Notes: generated from the sequence alone by a model not told the origin. A stretch of 64,000 bases of DNA from Salminus brasiliensis (GCF_030463535.1 NC_132893.1:27340782-27404781), one strand, 5' to 3'. Shown: positions 11,906-25,110, numbered from the stretch's first letter. Made by a program: numbers and translations.

Positions 11906-12526
11906 ATGGAGATGGATGTCAGTGGAGTGTCCAGGACGCCCATATCCATTTTGCCTGCTGCCGAGGTCAAAGCTACGCTGAAGCCGGAGGCAGACAAACC
12001 GCGCTGCTCCAGCACCCCTTGCTCGCCCATCAAAAGTACTGTTTCGGGATACCAGATCCTCCACATGAACTCCAACTATCTGGTGGGCTTCACCACCGGC
12101 GAGGAGCTCCTCAAACTGGCCCACAAGTGGTCTGGTCCTGAGAAGAGCAACACAGAGGCCTTGCCCAGTCCTGTCAAAAAGCCTGTGGATCTGGGCCTGC
12201 ACCGCGCCTCGCGGATTTACAAAGCCAAAAGCCGCTTCTACCAGCCCTACGACATCCCCGCCGTCAACGGGCGCAGGAGGAGGCGCATGCCCAGCTCCAG
12301 CGACTCCTGCTTCAGGTCGCTGGCGGCCGGGGAGCCCAGCAAGGCTCTGCACGGGCCCCTGCCCCTCTGCCTGCTCAAGGGCAAGCGGGCGCACTCCAAG
12401 TCCCTGGACTACCTCAACCTGGACAAGATGAGCCTCAGGGAGCCGGCGGACACCGAGGTGCTGCAGTACCAGCTCCAGCACCTCACACTGCGGGGAGAGC
12501 GTATGTTCAGCAGGAACAAAACATGA
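11906..12526 (+). CDS. macir: macrophage immunometabolism regulator (C5orf30, UNC119-binding protein)
   Basis: Vertebrate MACIR binds UNC119 and has been linked to ciliary trafficking of lipidated cargo and to restraint of inflammatory macrophages. The whole 206-residue protein lies in this exon, the same length as human. Recognised blocks: KPRCSSTPCSP, VSGYQILHMNSNYLVGFTT, GEELLKLA, FYQPYDIPAVNGRRRRRMPS, ALHGPLPLCLLKGKRAHSKS and DTEVLQYQLQHLTLRGER. The polybasic run is intact. An acceptor (ttcttccag, 11885-11886, or ccag, 11889-11890) precedes it. I chose the ATG at 11906 because MEMDVSG aligns with the family start; an in-frame ATG at 11894 (MSLK-) would add four residues. The stop is TGA 12524-12526. 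The opposite-strand open frame of 219 codons is a shadow of this exon. Very sure. Confidence 0.97.
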   Translation: MEMDVSGVSRTPISILPAAEVKATLKPEADKPRCSSTPCSPIKSTVSGYQILHMNSNYLVGFTTGEELLKLAHKWSGPEKSNTEALPSPVKKPVDLGLHRASRIYKAKSRFYQPYDIPAVNGRRRRRMPSSSDSCFRSLAAGEPSKALHGPLPLCLLKGKRAHSKSLDYLNLDKMSLREPADTEVLQYQLQHLTLRGERMFSRNKT

Positions 12527-12860
12527 GCAGCCACGGCGCAGACCGCTTGCATCCACGGCCAGGCCCCCCTCGCCTGGGGGGATTTGGCTGCTGTTTTTGG
12601 GCCTTGCATTTCTCCACTCAGTTCATAGGCAGTTCCTGTAGTAAGGCACCCATAGGCCACTAATCTTATTTTAAGAACTGTTTGTTAACCAGGAGGTTTG
12701 GATGCGGCACAGTCAGGCCCGACTAACTTAAACGTTAACCTGTGAACAAAAGAAAAAGGAAAAAAAAATGTTTTGATAGTGTGTCTGCGTGGGTGTGTGT
12801 GTGTGTGTGTATTTCAGGAGGATACTTTAAGTGTGAGGGTTGAGGTCATTCAGGATGAGC

Positions 12861-12866
12861 AATAAA
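12861..12866 (+). other. candidate polyadenylation signal of macir
   Basis: AATAAA about 335 bases after the stop. The AT-rich sequence that follows, to about 14.8 kb, could be part of a longer 3' UTR; I cannot tell. Confidence 0.35.
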
Positions 12867-13851
12867 TGACTTGCTTAATAATTGCTACTACTGTATGTGC
12901 GCGTACGCCTGTGCTAAGGTGTGGGATTGCCTCTTTTGCAGAAACGTATGTATGCTCTGCACTGGATCGCACTGTTAGTTCATCTGGATATGTATATTTA
13001 TTGTTCTGTTCTTGTTTTGGTTCTTTTTAACCTGGTTAGCTCACTGTGTTGTTCTCCTAACGTTAGCATTTTAGCACTAGCATCTTCGCACAGTTAAACG
13101 TGTCAGTGGGTGAGCTCACTTTGACCTTCGCTCCTGGTTTTGCCTCCGTCTGGCAAGAATCTTCATGTAAAACTCTTGACTGTTACACAATCTGGAGGTT
13201 ATTTAAGACAGCGCTGTGAGAGGCTTTGAGCTGGAGAGGCTTATCTTTAGAGAACCTGAGCTAAGATTAGCGCCTCATATACACACTATTAATCCTCCCT
13301 TTCCATTTCTTTTTTTCACCCCCACCCCCTCCACGCCCCTCCACGCCCCGTACGCCGCAGGACTCCGCTCGGATTATTTTAGTCCTGTTTTTCAGATTGA
13401 GTAATCCTTCCTGGTTGGGAATCGGTTTCATGATAACATGAAGGATCTACATGGGCAGCGCTGATGTTACACTTGTCCGTGCACACGACATTTTCTTTTT
13501 TCTTCCTCTGTTCATTTCTCATGTTGGTGCACAGTATTGCTACTGAAACAAACCAAAGGATAAACTTACTTTGGGTGTCCTGGGGAAAACTTGATTGCTA
13601 ATGTAATTTTCTTTTCTCTTTTTCTCTTTTCTCTTTTTTTTTTTTGTAAAACATCTGACAATCATATCCAAATTTTCTACCCAATAATAAGCCACACAGC
13701 TGGAAACAGTTCACATCGCTCATATTTCGCTGCCAGCCAGGCATGTGTCTGTTTGTTTCTTTTTCCTCAGTGTGTTAAATATTTGTATTACGTCTTACTA
13801 TTTAAAGCTATAATTAGTGTACTATTTATTGTCTACTATTAGCATTGACAT

Positions 13852-13852
<1 letters not shown>

Positions 13853-13889
<37 letters not shown>
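13853..13889. repeat. (TAC)n microsatellite
   Basis: About twelve trinucleotide units. Confidence 0.9.
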
Positions 13890-15724
13890 TCACCAGTTAA
13901 CAGTGTGGACCTGATACAGTGGTTTAAAAAGCATGCAATGGATTTGTTTATTTTTATTATTATTTTTTTTTTTAGACCATCTTATTAGACTAGTTCATTG
14001 GTATATTGACGTGTGTTTTTATGGTTTGATGAAATGATACACTGTCCGGAATGTGTTAGCAGGTTCCTGTTTTTGCAATCCCCCAATTATTTTTTTACAT
14101 TTTAATTATTTTATTTCAATTTTTAATCTGAATTGAGACTTTAAAGCTTACTTTAAAGATACGGCTCCCCCCCACCTCCATCCCCTTTCTCAAACAGCAA
14201 ACTCCTATTTGGCCTGATATGAAATTGTACAAATACGGCTCTTCTAAGTGGGTGGGTTGGGTAGTTAAATATTACAGTGAATGCTTTGTTGGACGCTGCC
14301 AGCTTTGTTTGTTCTGGGCAGGTTTTGTAGTAGGGCTGAGTGTAATTGGGCGTAATGTAGGCGAACGTCCTGATTGTACCTTTTTAATATCTGAATTATT
14401 TAATACCTGTTTAGTTGAGATGACCTGCACTAGTCTTTATCCTTTCCTATTTTTTTAATTCCCTTTTCCTGATGAGCGATATCTTCTATGAATGCTGAGA
14501 AGAGCACCTTAGACTCGTAGATAGCAACAGTGACATTGGTGGGATTTCCTCTCGTCCTGACTGAACTGCATATTGATCCTACGTGTTGCTTTTTTGGCCT
14601 ATTTGTTTACATATTGGGTGTTTTAATTTAAGGCTGGAATACTGTTCTGTGATTGTATTTGTTTGATTCTTATTTTAGATTTTTATTGTGCCAGATTCAA
14701 TTTTTTTTGTTTTGAACATGATGGATAAAGGCTGCTGCTCTCGGCTGCACTGAGCTCTGCTATGTATCATTTATTTTGAAGTAAGGAAATAGGAAATTAC
14801 TGCTGTGACTCAGGACTGAGCTGGCCTGTGTCTCGAGTCGCCGCTAGAGACACGTACTGCTCATAGTAGTGAACTTAAGTTCATGGTGGGAGAAAACTAA
14901 ACATGCCTGCAGGCATTTCTGATTTTCTAAACTAACTCTGTGTAACTATTGAGAACACGACCACAAAATACATAAGGTTGATTTAATAGAAGCAGCTTGT
15001 AGGATTATCATTACCTTTACGGTTGTGTTATCACACTGGGGCGCGCCCATGCTCTAACAGCTAAACTGGGAACCTGGGAATGTTGTTCTTGCATCACCAT
15101 AAAAGGTTAATTTGCTGTAAGGTGTGAAGTTTAGCTTAGCAGACCATAAAATACTGCATTTTTACGTGAGCCTAAAAGACATAAGGAGCCACTACAGGTC
15201 ACAGTGCCTACATACAGTCACTGCCCACTGTATGTCAGTCTTTTCCGCCATTAAACACGTGTTGATTTAGGATATTTACACACTAACGGCCAACGCTGTG
15301 CTTCACAACTCTTGTATTCCGTAAGACGACTGCTTTTCGATTCCCCTTTCTTTGTCCTGCTGAGTGTGTCTGTGCCCTGCAATGCTTTTGTATGTCCTGG
15401 GTTGAACCTTACACTCGACATTATTAAAACACTACACTGTATTTGTGTGTGAGCTTCTGTCTTTAATGAAGCAGCTGTGGGTGTTGCTCTCCTGTAAATA
15501 CCACAGAAACCTGGTATAACCTTATAAAAACCGATTTCCTGGCTGTGGAGTCCAGACAAGGCCTAATCCCTGTCCAGAAAACTGACCCTAAGAAACAATG
15601 CACAGGCGTGATTTCACAAGAGCAGATTAATATTAAGATTAATATCATCCACATTATTCTATTACACAGCTTTGTTGCATTACTGGGATGCTTCAGAACT
15701 CTAATTATTATAATTATTGCTGTA

Positions 15725-16010
15725 AGGATTTGATTGCATACAGTGACAAGAGCATTGGAGACCTCAGGATGTTGGATGATCACCACCCCACCTCATCCCA
15801 AAAGTATTGGATGGAGCACCATCCATCATTCCAGAGAACGCAGTTCCACTGCTCCACAGCTCAATGCTGGGGGGCTTCATACCCCACATTACTTCTCTTC
15901 AGGGTCTAGACAAGCTGTGTGTGTGCATTTGCACATCTGTGTCAGCAACAGTTGCATCTTCAAGTATCTAAATGCATTCATTGGAAGGGGTGTCCACAAA
16001 CATTTGTGTC
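15725..16010 (+). mobile_element. family A MITE, 3' part
   Basis: Runs from the middle (gcattggagacctcaggatgttggatgatcacc) to the 3' end (ggaaggggtgtccacaaacattt). The 5' end is missing. Confidence 0.75.
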
Positions 16011-16333
16011 TTTGCAGTTTACTCATGTGGCGTTCTTGCAGGTATTTGAGCGGACACAAGAGGGCGGTGCAGTTTAGCATCTGTGTCGGTCTCTGGGCCA
16101 CAACATCTGTTGAACTGGGCTGTCTTTAAGCCTGTGGTCTCTGACCCTCCACCAGGAGAACGACCTTCCTGCAGGCTTCAACTCCAGCCCAAATCTAACT
16201 CCCCGTTCAGCCAGATGTTGAGCGCAGATTTCTTTCATACATTTCTGACCAATAAGAGGTGTTTATTAATACTAATACACTTTTAGCATATTATAATATT
16301 TCTCTGTTACACTGTTAAAAGAGCACATATACA

Positions 16334-16515
16334 CACCATATGGACAAAAGTATTGGGACACCTACTCATTCATTGTTTCTTCTGGAATAGAGTTGATCCT
16401 GCTTTCGTTGGAGTAACTGTCTCTGCTGTCCAGCGAAGGCTTTAGACTGCTGAGCACTGCTGTGAGGATTTGATTGTATTCAGCAAGAACAGTGTTAGTG
16501 CGGTCAGATGTAACG
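16334..16515 (+). mobile_element. family A MITE, 5' part
   Basis: Begins caccatatggacaaaagtattgggacacc, the family A left end, and runs to about the middle (cagcaagaacagtgttagtgcggtcag). A separate copy from the one just upstream. Confidence 0.75.
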
Positions 16516-18659
16516 CACCTCATTTAGTCAATCAAGGGTTTCTGAAGGCAGTAATTTGTTGGATCAGGTGGGTTGGATTACAGCTCTGGGAAAATATTGC
16601 TCAGATGTTTACACTCAGCTAAAACTGTTAGCAAAGGGTCAGTCTGGAAATGGAAAGTGTGCAGTGCTCACAGTCATAATGGCTATTTTTAAATTAGCAT
16701 AATTTTACATAATGTTTCATAATGTGTAAAATTACAGTAGGAGCAGAAACAATATGGCAACAGTAATATAACGTATAACAATTTAACCACATATAAAAAT
16801 GATATGTATTTAAAAGCATGGAAACGATTGGGAGGGAAACAAATGCGTGTGCACAGATGTTCCAGATGTGAGTAGCTCCTCCCTTTCTGTTTCACATTGC
16901 ATTGTGGGACAATCACACTCGAACATTGTCCAGTTCTGAGTATAAATCGTGGATATTTGAGTACACTCAACTTTGACACTTATCTATACTACATGCTTCA
17001 AACTCAATAACTAGTTAGTAATTACTACGCAATTGGGACGCACCTATGGTCTCAGTTTTGTGCAAAGGCTTGTGTTAGGCTTTTTGCCTAACGTCTGTAA
17101 GCCTAGGCTTCAGCTGCTGCTTGCTTTTATAAACAGTATATTATCATCATATCATTTGGATACTTTCTCACACAACACTGCATAGAATTTTACACATTCC
17201 CGTCATGATAGAGTGTGTGTAGCCTGCAGTAAAACCTTTATGACTGTGTAATTTGGTTAACCTGCATGAAAGTGGAAAGTAGGAAAGTGCTGCCTGATTC
17301 CCGAGACATTGTTCTGGCCTAAAACACATATATTTATCCATCCATCACAGAACAGTACATGGGAAACTGAGCTGCACTGAGCTTATACATTTTGAGCTGC
17401 AAAAATCTCTTTGCTTTTGCTCTGAACTGCTGAACATTTAACCTCAGTTAAGATTTTCTATTTTTCATACAACAAAGTGAAATTTTCCATTCAGATTGTG
17501 ACGTTAACCAGGCGGATGTGAGTCCACCTTCAGTTTAATTTAGACCCATTAAATAAGAAGAGCAGTGGTGAATTGGCTGATATCAAATATCTGGTTCGGG
17601 AGATAGGGAAAGTAAAAAGTGTGACATCCAACTTCCTATTTCTCTACTGGGTCTGATCATGAGTTTTACCAATACATGCATTACACAACCACTTTTGCTT
17701 GGACGGTGACTCAACTCAGCATTAGGCAATTTTGGAGTTCCAGTGCACCGAAAACAGTGTGACATCTGATTCTGAAATAATAATAGATTTTAAACTTATA
17801 TTTTAATGGACAGGTTTTTACAGCTTCCCACAGATGAGTTCAAATCTATGCAGCTGTAAAGCACTACCATCATCTGAGAATCTGCACTTCTGTAACAAAG
17901 GTTTGCATTATTGAGAACAGTGCTAAACCTTTGAAGGGTAGGGATTTTGGGTGAGACACAGTTTTGTAAGTGACAGCTCATACGTGCACACGGTTAAGCA
18001 GAAGTAGGGCATTTGTTCCACCCTGTGCAGTTTCAACAAAGTAAAGTACGTCTGTTTACTGATCGTTTTCAAGTCCTTATCTCACACCCAAGTGTTTTCA
18101 CTAAAAAGTGTCAGGTGGGGTTACTGATTAAGCATATCATACGATTCGTAACTCGTAATTCAGCTGTTTGCATAAGTGTTTAATGCTCAGGCCAAGCTGT
18201 ACTGCTATCGCCTACATGGCATTTCTCACGCAGATGTTTATAATACAGGACATTAAAAACACTGCATTATATGCAAATATAAATAACCAAGAAATAAGCA
18301 CAAGCACAGTAATTAACATCAAAGTGGTTATGTAAAATACATTGTACAATGTAATGAAGTTACATAAAAAAAAAGAAAAAGTTGTTTAACAAAGTGAAAA
18401 TTGTTTTTTTTTTTGTTTTTTTTTAAAAAAAAAGAAGGACACTGGGGACACACAGGCGTCCATCATGGTAAGGATGCTGTGGCTGGGGAGCACTTCAATA
18501 ATGGGCCTAAGTTGTAAGACCATAGCAGTTTGTACGTGTGAGCGATAGACAGACTTGTATATCTTTAAAACTGCAGCTACATTAGCATTTCAATATATAT
18601 GCTAATATAAAATACTCATTTACCAAGACCCATAAATAACCTTAATAGCCCATATAGCC

Positions 18660-18803
18660 GAATTAGCCGTCTGGAGCAGTGGACAGCCATTGCTGCGGCG
18701 CACGGGGAGCAGAGAGCCCAACAGTAGCAGTTTGCTGAGCCTGGGTATATCATCTAATAGCCCGGTGCTCTAATCACTAAGCCACCAGGGCTCCACTGCC
18801 CCA
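18660..18803 (-). mobile_element. tRNA-derived SINE, reverse orientation
   Basis: On the minus strand it reads gggcagtggagccctggtggcttagtgattagagcaccgggc (A box), then ctgctactgttgggctctctgctcc, as in the SINE at 3920. The B box is eroded. Confidence 0.6.
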
Positions 18804-18959
18804 ATGCAGTTGAAACATGCAGGGCACTGTGGTATTCAGGGACCAGGATTGTCACATACCTCCCCAGCAAACGTCTGTCTGTGAAATCAATGTTGAAACG
18901 ATGCTCATGCACATGATTTTATTGATTATACAGTGATCTGTCCTGGAAGCAGGAAAAAG

Positions 18960-19230
18960 GGCCAGTGTGAGACACACTGAGTCACTTTGACAAGGATCAG
19001 AGCATCTCCAAAAAACGTAGTGTTCCCAGTAATAGTCAGAAGCACCCAAGGGTCATTGATAGGTGTGTGGAGAGAAGGCTAGTCTATCTGGTCCAATCTC
19101 ACAGAAGAGCTACTCTGGCTATGTCTTGTGTAGTCCATGCCTCGATGGGTTAGAGCTGTTTTGGTGGTCTGAGGGGGCTCTACACAGGCTTACGCAGGTG
19201 GTTTAAATGTTATGGCTGATTTGTGTTTAT
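18960..19230. mobile_element. fragment of the 'cagccataac' DNA element
   Basis: Shares gaagcacccaagggtcattgat, tagtccatgcctc and gcaggtggtttaaatgttatggctgatt with the element at 10738-11235. Confidence 0.5.
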
Positions 19231-19980
19231 ACCGCTTATGCTGGTCTTGTGCTTTGCAGTGTTTGTTCCTTAGCAACACTGGTTTCATGCTGGTGTTTCT
19301 TCAGTTTTCTGTTTGTTCCTTGTTTTGTATTATCTTCTGTATTCACTTTCAAGCCTGACCTTGGTTCTAATTTAGGTTAAAAGTCCAGCCTGATTTTGGA
19401 TTCTGCTGCTTGCAGAGCGCCCTTAAATAAAAGAAATGCTCTTGATGGCACCTCGGTAACACACAGGAAGGTTAGCCTCATACATTTTGTATCAGGCACC
19501 ACAACAAAACACAACATCTAACATTTTGTTATGGAAATGTTTGAAGTACCCGCTTCTTCCTTGTCAGGGTCATGGTGGGTCGAGAGCCTATTTGGAATCA
19601 TTGGGTGTAAGGCAGAAACACCCCCTGGACACGGACCAGGCCCTGAGAAGGTACCATTTACACACACATATTCACACCTAGGGGCAATTTAGCATGGCCA
19701 CTTCATCTTCCATGTGCATTTTTGGGAGCGTAAAACACTCCTTACAGACATTGACTGGAGCAGGAATTGAAAGCTCAACTTCGTCCCTGGAGCTGACACA
19801 CACACTGTCTGTGTCACTACCAAGCACATTTTCAGTCACAGTCACTCCTTCATACCACAGAAGTGTTGAGTGAGGAACGAAACATGTAGGTCCTGCAAGA
19901 CACATAATTACATTTAAGTAGACAAGTAGACATCATTTGCTTTTAAGACCAATACCAACACTTTAAAATATACTATATAA

Positions 19981-20337
19981 AATATATGTCCAAATACTTG
20001 TGGACAGCCCTTCTAATAAATGCATTCTGAGCAGATAAACATGAACCTATTGGCACCATGCCTAATGCCAGGTGTGGGCTATACAGGTATAAAGCCCCCC
20101 AGCCTCACCAGTTGTGGATCAGTTGAACTGTGTTCTCTGGAATGATGGTGCTCCATCCAATACTTTTGGGATGAATGCAATCAAAGTACTGAATGCAATC
20201 AAATCCTCACAGCAATGCTCTAAAATATAATAGGAAGTTGCTCCAACAAAAGCAGGCTAAACTCTTCTTTAAGACTCTTGATTTTAGAAGAAAGAAAGAA
20301 AGACCAGGTGTCCCAATACTTCTGTCCATACAGTGTA
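19981..20337 (-). mobile_element. family A MITE, near complete, reverse
   Basis: Left edge atatgtccaaatacttgtggac and right edge ggtgtcccaatacttctgtccatacagtg are the two family A ends in reverse orientation. The diagnostic middle (ggaatgatggtgctccatccaatacttttgggatg) is present. Confidence 0.8.
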
Positions 20338-20982
20338 AAATGAAATATAGACCTTGTCCACTCGTCTGAGAAGGTTTTACATTAGATGTTAGAACATTGA
20401 TGTTGCTGCAAGGATCTGATTGCATTCAGCCACAAGATAATTAATGGAGTCAGTTACTGAAGCTGGGTGATTCATTCTGGATTACAAACATCACTTCAGC
20501 TCTTCCTCAACATACTGGATGGAGCTCCATCACTCCAGATAATGCCATTTCATTCAGTTCCAGCTCCATGGCCCATTGCTAGAGGGCTTTGTACCCCACC
20601 AGTTGACCATTGTCATTGGGTACAGTGACCTTCAGCTCATGTTCAGCTGCTCCAGATTGCGTCCCATTACACTCTGCAGCAATTACACAAGCTGTACGTG
20701 CACAATGGAACGCCCAGGTCAGCAAAGGGTGCACCTTGAAGTGCTGCTATTAACTCCCTGTAGTGCTGTTTGAGCTGTAGACAGCAGAGCAAACACTTCT
20801 TTTTGTGGACACTTTCACTGAGATTGAATGATGTGTTTGTTCAGCAACGGCAGACAAAGGAGGCCGTAAAGAAGTCGCCCATGATAAAAAAAAAACATCA
20901 ATCGAACCAGGAATTAGGTCTGAGGAAGGTTGGGTAACGTAAAAACAAAAAATTCCTGCAGTAGCACCAGTTCCCCAAACGG

Positions 20983-20990
20983 TATATATT
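20983..20990 (+). promoter_or_regulatory. TATA box of lysozyme copy 1
   Basis: TATATATT about 83 bases before the ATG at 21066, in the same position as the TATA boxes of the other two copies. Confidence 0.65.
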
Positions 20991-21065
20991 TAAGGAACAC
21001 ATGCAAGACAGGACACACAGAACATGCACAACCCTTCTAGAGATTGACTCTCATCCTGCAGCACG

Positions 21066-21794
21066 ATGAAGATTTGGGTGCTCCTTCTGCTGGTGGCGGT
21101 GGCCAGTGCCAAGCGGTTTACCAGATGTGAGCTGGCGAGGACTCTGAAGGCAGCTGGAATGTCCGGCTATAAGGGAGTCAGCCTGGCTAACTGTGAGTGC
21201 TCCATGTGCCATTCAAATGACATACTCATTTATATAGTTATTGAAATGTTTAGCTTTAAACTCTTTACATTTCTTTTACAGTGTTTAGCTGAACTCTGAG
21301 CAAACTGTGGAAAGCTTTAGACTAAACCTGTCTCATCTGTTTAACACTAGGGGTGTGCTTGGCCAATGCAGAGTCCAGCTACAACACTCAGGCCACCAAC
21401 CGCAACTCTGACGGCTCAACGGACTACGGCATTTTCCAGATCAACAACCGCTGGTGGTGCTCCAATGGCCAGTTCCCCAGCCACAATAGCTGCCGGGTTT
21501 CCTGCAGCCGTAAGAACGACAGCCTCCAGCTTTTCTTATATGCATCCATCAGCTGTTAATACAAACACAGTGCTTGATCAGACTCATGTAACTGACTCAT
21601 GTAACACTTTCTGCTTTCTCAAACAGAGCTGCTGACTGATAACATCTCAGCTAGCATCGCTTGTGCCAAGACCATAGTGAGTCAGCAGGGCATCACAGCA
21701 TGGTAAGACTATAATAATAATAATAATAATAATCTGTTTTTAAAGGGCCCACATCATGGGGAACAATAGTGGCCTTAGTGAGGTCAAAAAGCAG

Positions 21795-21844
<50 letters not shown>

Positions 21845-22169
21845 GGTCAATAGCGACTCTGTGTACGGTGTATAAGCCTATAGCCATTCAAGCTGAAGTT
21901 ATAAAGAAATTAAGCAAAACTGCTTTTGAATGAAGTACAGAACAGCCAGTCAGAATAGAGCTCATTTACATATGTCACAAAGCACAGAAACAAAAACATG
22001 CCATTTCGTTTTAAAAGCTGGACAACATGTGTGTGAGTTATGTAGCAAAACAGCCACAAATGAAATGCTCAAATACTTGACTGAATGATTTGTGTCCCTC
22101 AGGGTTGGTTGGCGTAACCGTTGTAGGAACCGAGATGTGAGCCAGTACATCGCAGGCTGTGGAGTGTAA
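21066..22169 (+). CDS. lyz: c-type lysozyme, copy 1 (basic, catalytically intact)
   Basis: Secreted glycosidase of family GH22 that cuts the MurNAc-GlcNAc bond of peptidoglycan. Exons 21066-21192, 21351-21509, 21627-21702 and 22103-22169 have GT-AG borders and join in frame to 142 codons plus TAA. Residues 1-15 ([15 protein letters not shown]) are a signal peptide. The 127-residue mature chain starts KRFTRCELA and follows hen numbering without gaps through the active site: Trp28, Glu35 (NAESSYN), Asp52 (STDYGIF), Asn59, Trp62 and Trp63 (RWWC), with Trp108 near the end of exon 3. All eight cysteines are present. About 14 Arg/Lys against 6 Asp/Glu gives a strong positive charge, usual for an antibacterial lysozyme. 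The calcium-site aspartates of calcium-binding lysozymes are absent. First of three tandem copies. Confidence 0.95.
21711..21732. repeat. (ATA)n microsatellite
   Basis: Directly after the exon 3 donor of lysozyme copy 1. Confidence 0.9.
21795..21844. repeat. compound (CA)n(TA)n microsatellite
   Basis: In intron 3 of lysozyme copy 1; CA units then TA units with no break. Confidence 0.95.
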
Positions 22170-22390
22170 ATGAAGACCACAGAGTGATGCACCTCAAGCT
22201 GAATGAAATGCATCATGTGAACAATACTGTGCCGTTTGGGGCACTTTCCCAGAACCTATAAAATGCAATCATGCTGTACTGTGTTATTAGAGAATTAGTC
22301 AGAAAGTCATCACACACATTATACTCTCATATGACTTTTTATTATTGCCTAATGCTTGCCAAGGTTACTGAATATATTGTGCAAAAGGAA

Positions 22391-22396
22391 AATAAA
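22391..22396 (+). other. polyadenylation signal of lysozyme copy 1
   Basis: AATAAA about 220 bases after the stop. Confidence 0.6.
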
Positions 22397-23379
22397 CGCT
22401 ATGAACTGCAGATGTCTAACACATGAGTGTAATAGTGTCTGTTATCAATAATTGTCTAACTATAATGATTAAACATGTATAAAGCAACACAAAAAAGCCT
22501 GAAGTCCTGCTTGGAAAAGGAAACACTCAGAGATGATTGTATTATTGACTGCAGTATCCTGTGTATCTTCTGTAGAGTGTTGATTTGATAATTTGGTTTT
22601 GGGGGACCAAAGTGGAATGTTTGCCATAGGCCGAGGGCCTACAAATAAAGAAAGGAGGGAGGTGTTAACTGTGGCACAGTGCACCACAGATATTGTGTGA
22701 CCCACAAAGCTCCAAGGTCTTGGGGTTTGATGAATGGTTGGATGGTGGATGGTAGGCTTCACACTGAGTTCACAACACATTATAGATGTGAAGCACTGAA
22801 AGCTATATGAGTATTAATAGCACCCTCCTGTGGACACTACACAAGTAAGTTACACGCCAGGTAATCTAGAAATGCCTGCTATAACATGCCCATATTACTA
22901 AACTGCTATTTATTTCATAGGGTTTGTGCAGCCATGGTTCAGATTAAAAGTTAGTTTATTTTACAAATCTGTATCAAAATTATATGTAAGAAAAAGAAAA
23001 TGATCAGTATTTCAATTCAACAATTATAAACACAGCCAGGTTCAAATGCCATGGCAAACTTTAACTGTGGCTGTTATAGCTTGGCACATAATACACCTGG
23101 CATAACCCAAATTAACCAGTAAATGCCTTAACTGGAAGCAGAGTCATCCGCTATGTGGCTGCTACAGCTTGGCCAGTTTGGGCCCACAGACTACCATAGC
23201 CTTATCACAGATTTGTCTCCTATTTGTTTAGTCTGTGTCTGAATAACCGCGAGAGAGCACCGATTGGCTGCAGTACCTTGGGTTGATCTGTGTCTGTTGG
23301 ATGTTGTCGGACTGTACAGTGCAGGAATGAGTATAGCAGCTAGTGTTCAGGTACAGAGAAGATGTACACAGCTTATTTC

Positions 23380-23660
23380 CAGAGAGGTGTTTAGTTAACA
23401 AGTATCCACATATCTCGACACTGGGGGTCTCATAGGGGTCTCTGTTCATTGATAGATGGGGTAAGGACTGTATAGTATGTGTGTCAGATAAAATGGTTAA
23501 GGATCGTAGCTTGTGGATCAATAGTGCCACTAGTTTACTAATTACAAATCTACAATTCTTCCTGAGAAACTGTGGGGAAACTGATGACAGCACATTTTAC
23601 CATGGACTGTTAATCATCTACTGAGGTTGAAAGACCAGATCAGGAACAGATCTAATGTGT
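23380..23660. repeat. duplicated non-coding block, copy a
   Basis: Phrases aggggtctctgttcattgatagatgggg, cagataaaatggttaaggatcgtagctt, tagtgccac and ccatggactgttaatcatctact recur in the same order at about 24595-25110. Its end also resembles sequence near 27910-27965. No coding signal. Confidence 0.7.
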
Positions 23661-24594
23661 TTGCCAATTTTACAAAATAGCCATATGTTTGGATCGATTT
23701 TATACTGTTGCCTATCTAGTTTTTATTTATCCTAAGGGAAGCTGTAACCATCTACAAATGATGATGTATTCTATTATGTATCATAAGAACATGTTTGGTA
23801 TTTTTAAGAAACCAAACTGCCTCTATAGACACACATGCCCCGACACTTACGCAGCTACCCCTACCAACATGGCGGCCGCAAAATTCGACGCAGGCTCCTG
23901 GAGCATCTCACAATGTTAAAAAACTGTTTATTCTATTGATACATAGAAGTAAAGAAACATGTCTGACATATCCTTGCAAAGTAGCACTAGCTGATGCGCT
24001 TCCTAGCTTGCTAGCCAGGCACCAAACCACTGTGAAGGCCACCAAACCACTGTAAAGGAATGAAAATGCTAAAGTTTCTGATTACACTGTAAGCTGTTTC
24101 GTATTCCCTTGCTGTTTGTTTATGCTTCACTTTGAGTAAGCTTCTTATCTGGAAGATGGTGTTAACACCTTGCTCTTCAGTGGACCCAGACTGCCAGGTG
24201 GTTAGCTATAGCTGTGTGCTCAGAGCGCCCCCTGTTGGAATATGTAATCTATCTGTGAGCTCACCTTTTCTATTTTGAGGCTATGTGTGATATTATCTGC
24301 ATTGCTTTCGTTTACTTTACCATACCTTTGTATAGTTACTTTAATACCTTCTTCAGGTCTTCGATATTTGCTAGATGTTCACCAATCACCAAGGGAGCAA
24401 TTGTGGTGGCGCAGCAAGGTGGCAGTTGACACGCAACCTTGGATGCAATGCAATGTAACACATGTAACTTGCTGCTATGTATGTAACTTGTGGATGACAT
24501 ACAATACAGATAAAGACCTATGGCAACATGCTAATTGTTGGGAGTAGAGCTGCCCTTATGGGGGCATTGATTTGCCATGGCCTTTGGAGAATAA

Positions 24595-25110
24595 GTAGAG
24601 ATCCACATATCTGACCATTCGCTGTCTTATAGGGGTCTCTGTTCATTGATTGATGGAGTAAAGATTGATGAACTGACAGTTTTGTGCACCTAGACATTAT
24701 AGTATGTATCAGATAAAATGGTCAAGGATCGTAGCTTTTGGATCATTAGTGCCACATGTTTGTTTTTTTTAGGAAGGAAGGATATTCAGTTTAGCTCCTA
24801 AATAAATCTACTTTTTACCTCTAGTTTGTTAATTACAAATCTTCTAAAATTCTGATGATTATTTAGTGGGATTTGTGAAGATGGTCCCTAACCTAGTGAA
24901 TTTAAACCATTACAGGGTAATTACAATAAGAGACATAATGCATGTGTGTTCTCTTCCAAACTGTGGGGTAACTAATGACAGCAGTTACCATAGACTGTTA
25001 ACCATCTACTTTAGGTTTAAAGACAACAAATGTCTGGCAAATATCAAATGTCCAATATTAAACATACCTGAAACTGATGTGATATGTTCCTAACCTGTAC
25101 TATACAGAGA
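24595..25110. repeat. duplicated non-coding block, copy b
   Basis: Same ordered phrases as 23380-23660, with about 230 bases of extra sequence inside. Lies between lysozyme copies 1 and 2. Confidence 0.7.

Larger units (their letters stand above)
12867..20980. other. intergenic region between macir and the lysozyme cluster
   Basis: No exon with coding character on either strand. It contains repeats listed separately, poly-T and T-rich runs (13604-13648, 13960-13973, 18404-18440) and a TAC microsatellite. Confidence 0.6.

Noticed and set aside
11897-12556. 219-codon minus-strand frame
   Set aside because: It is the antisense shadow of the macir coding exon, caused by its high G+C.
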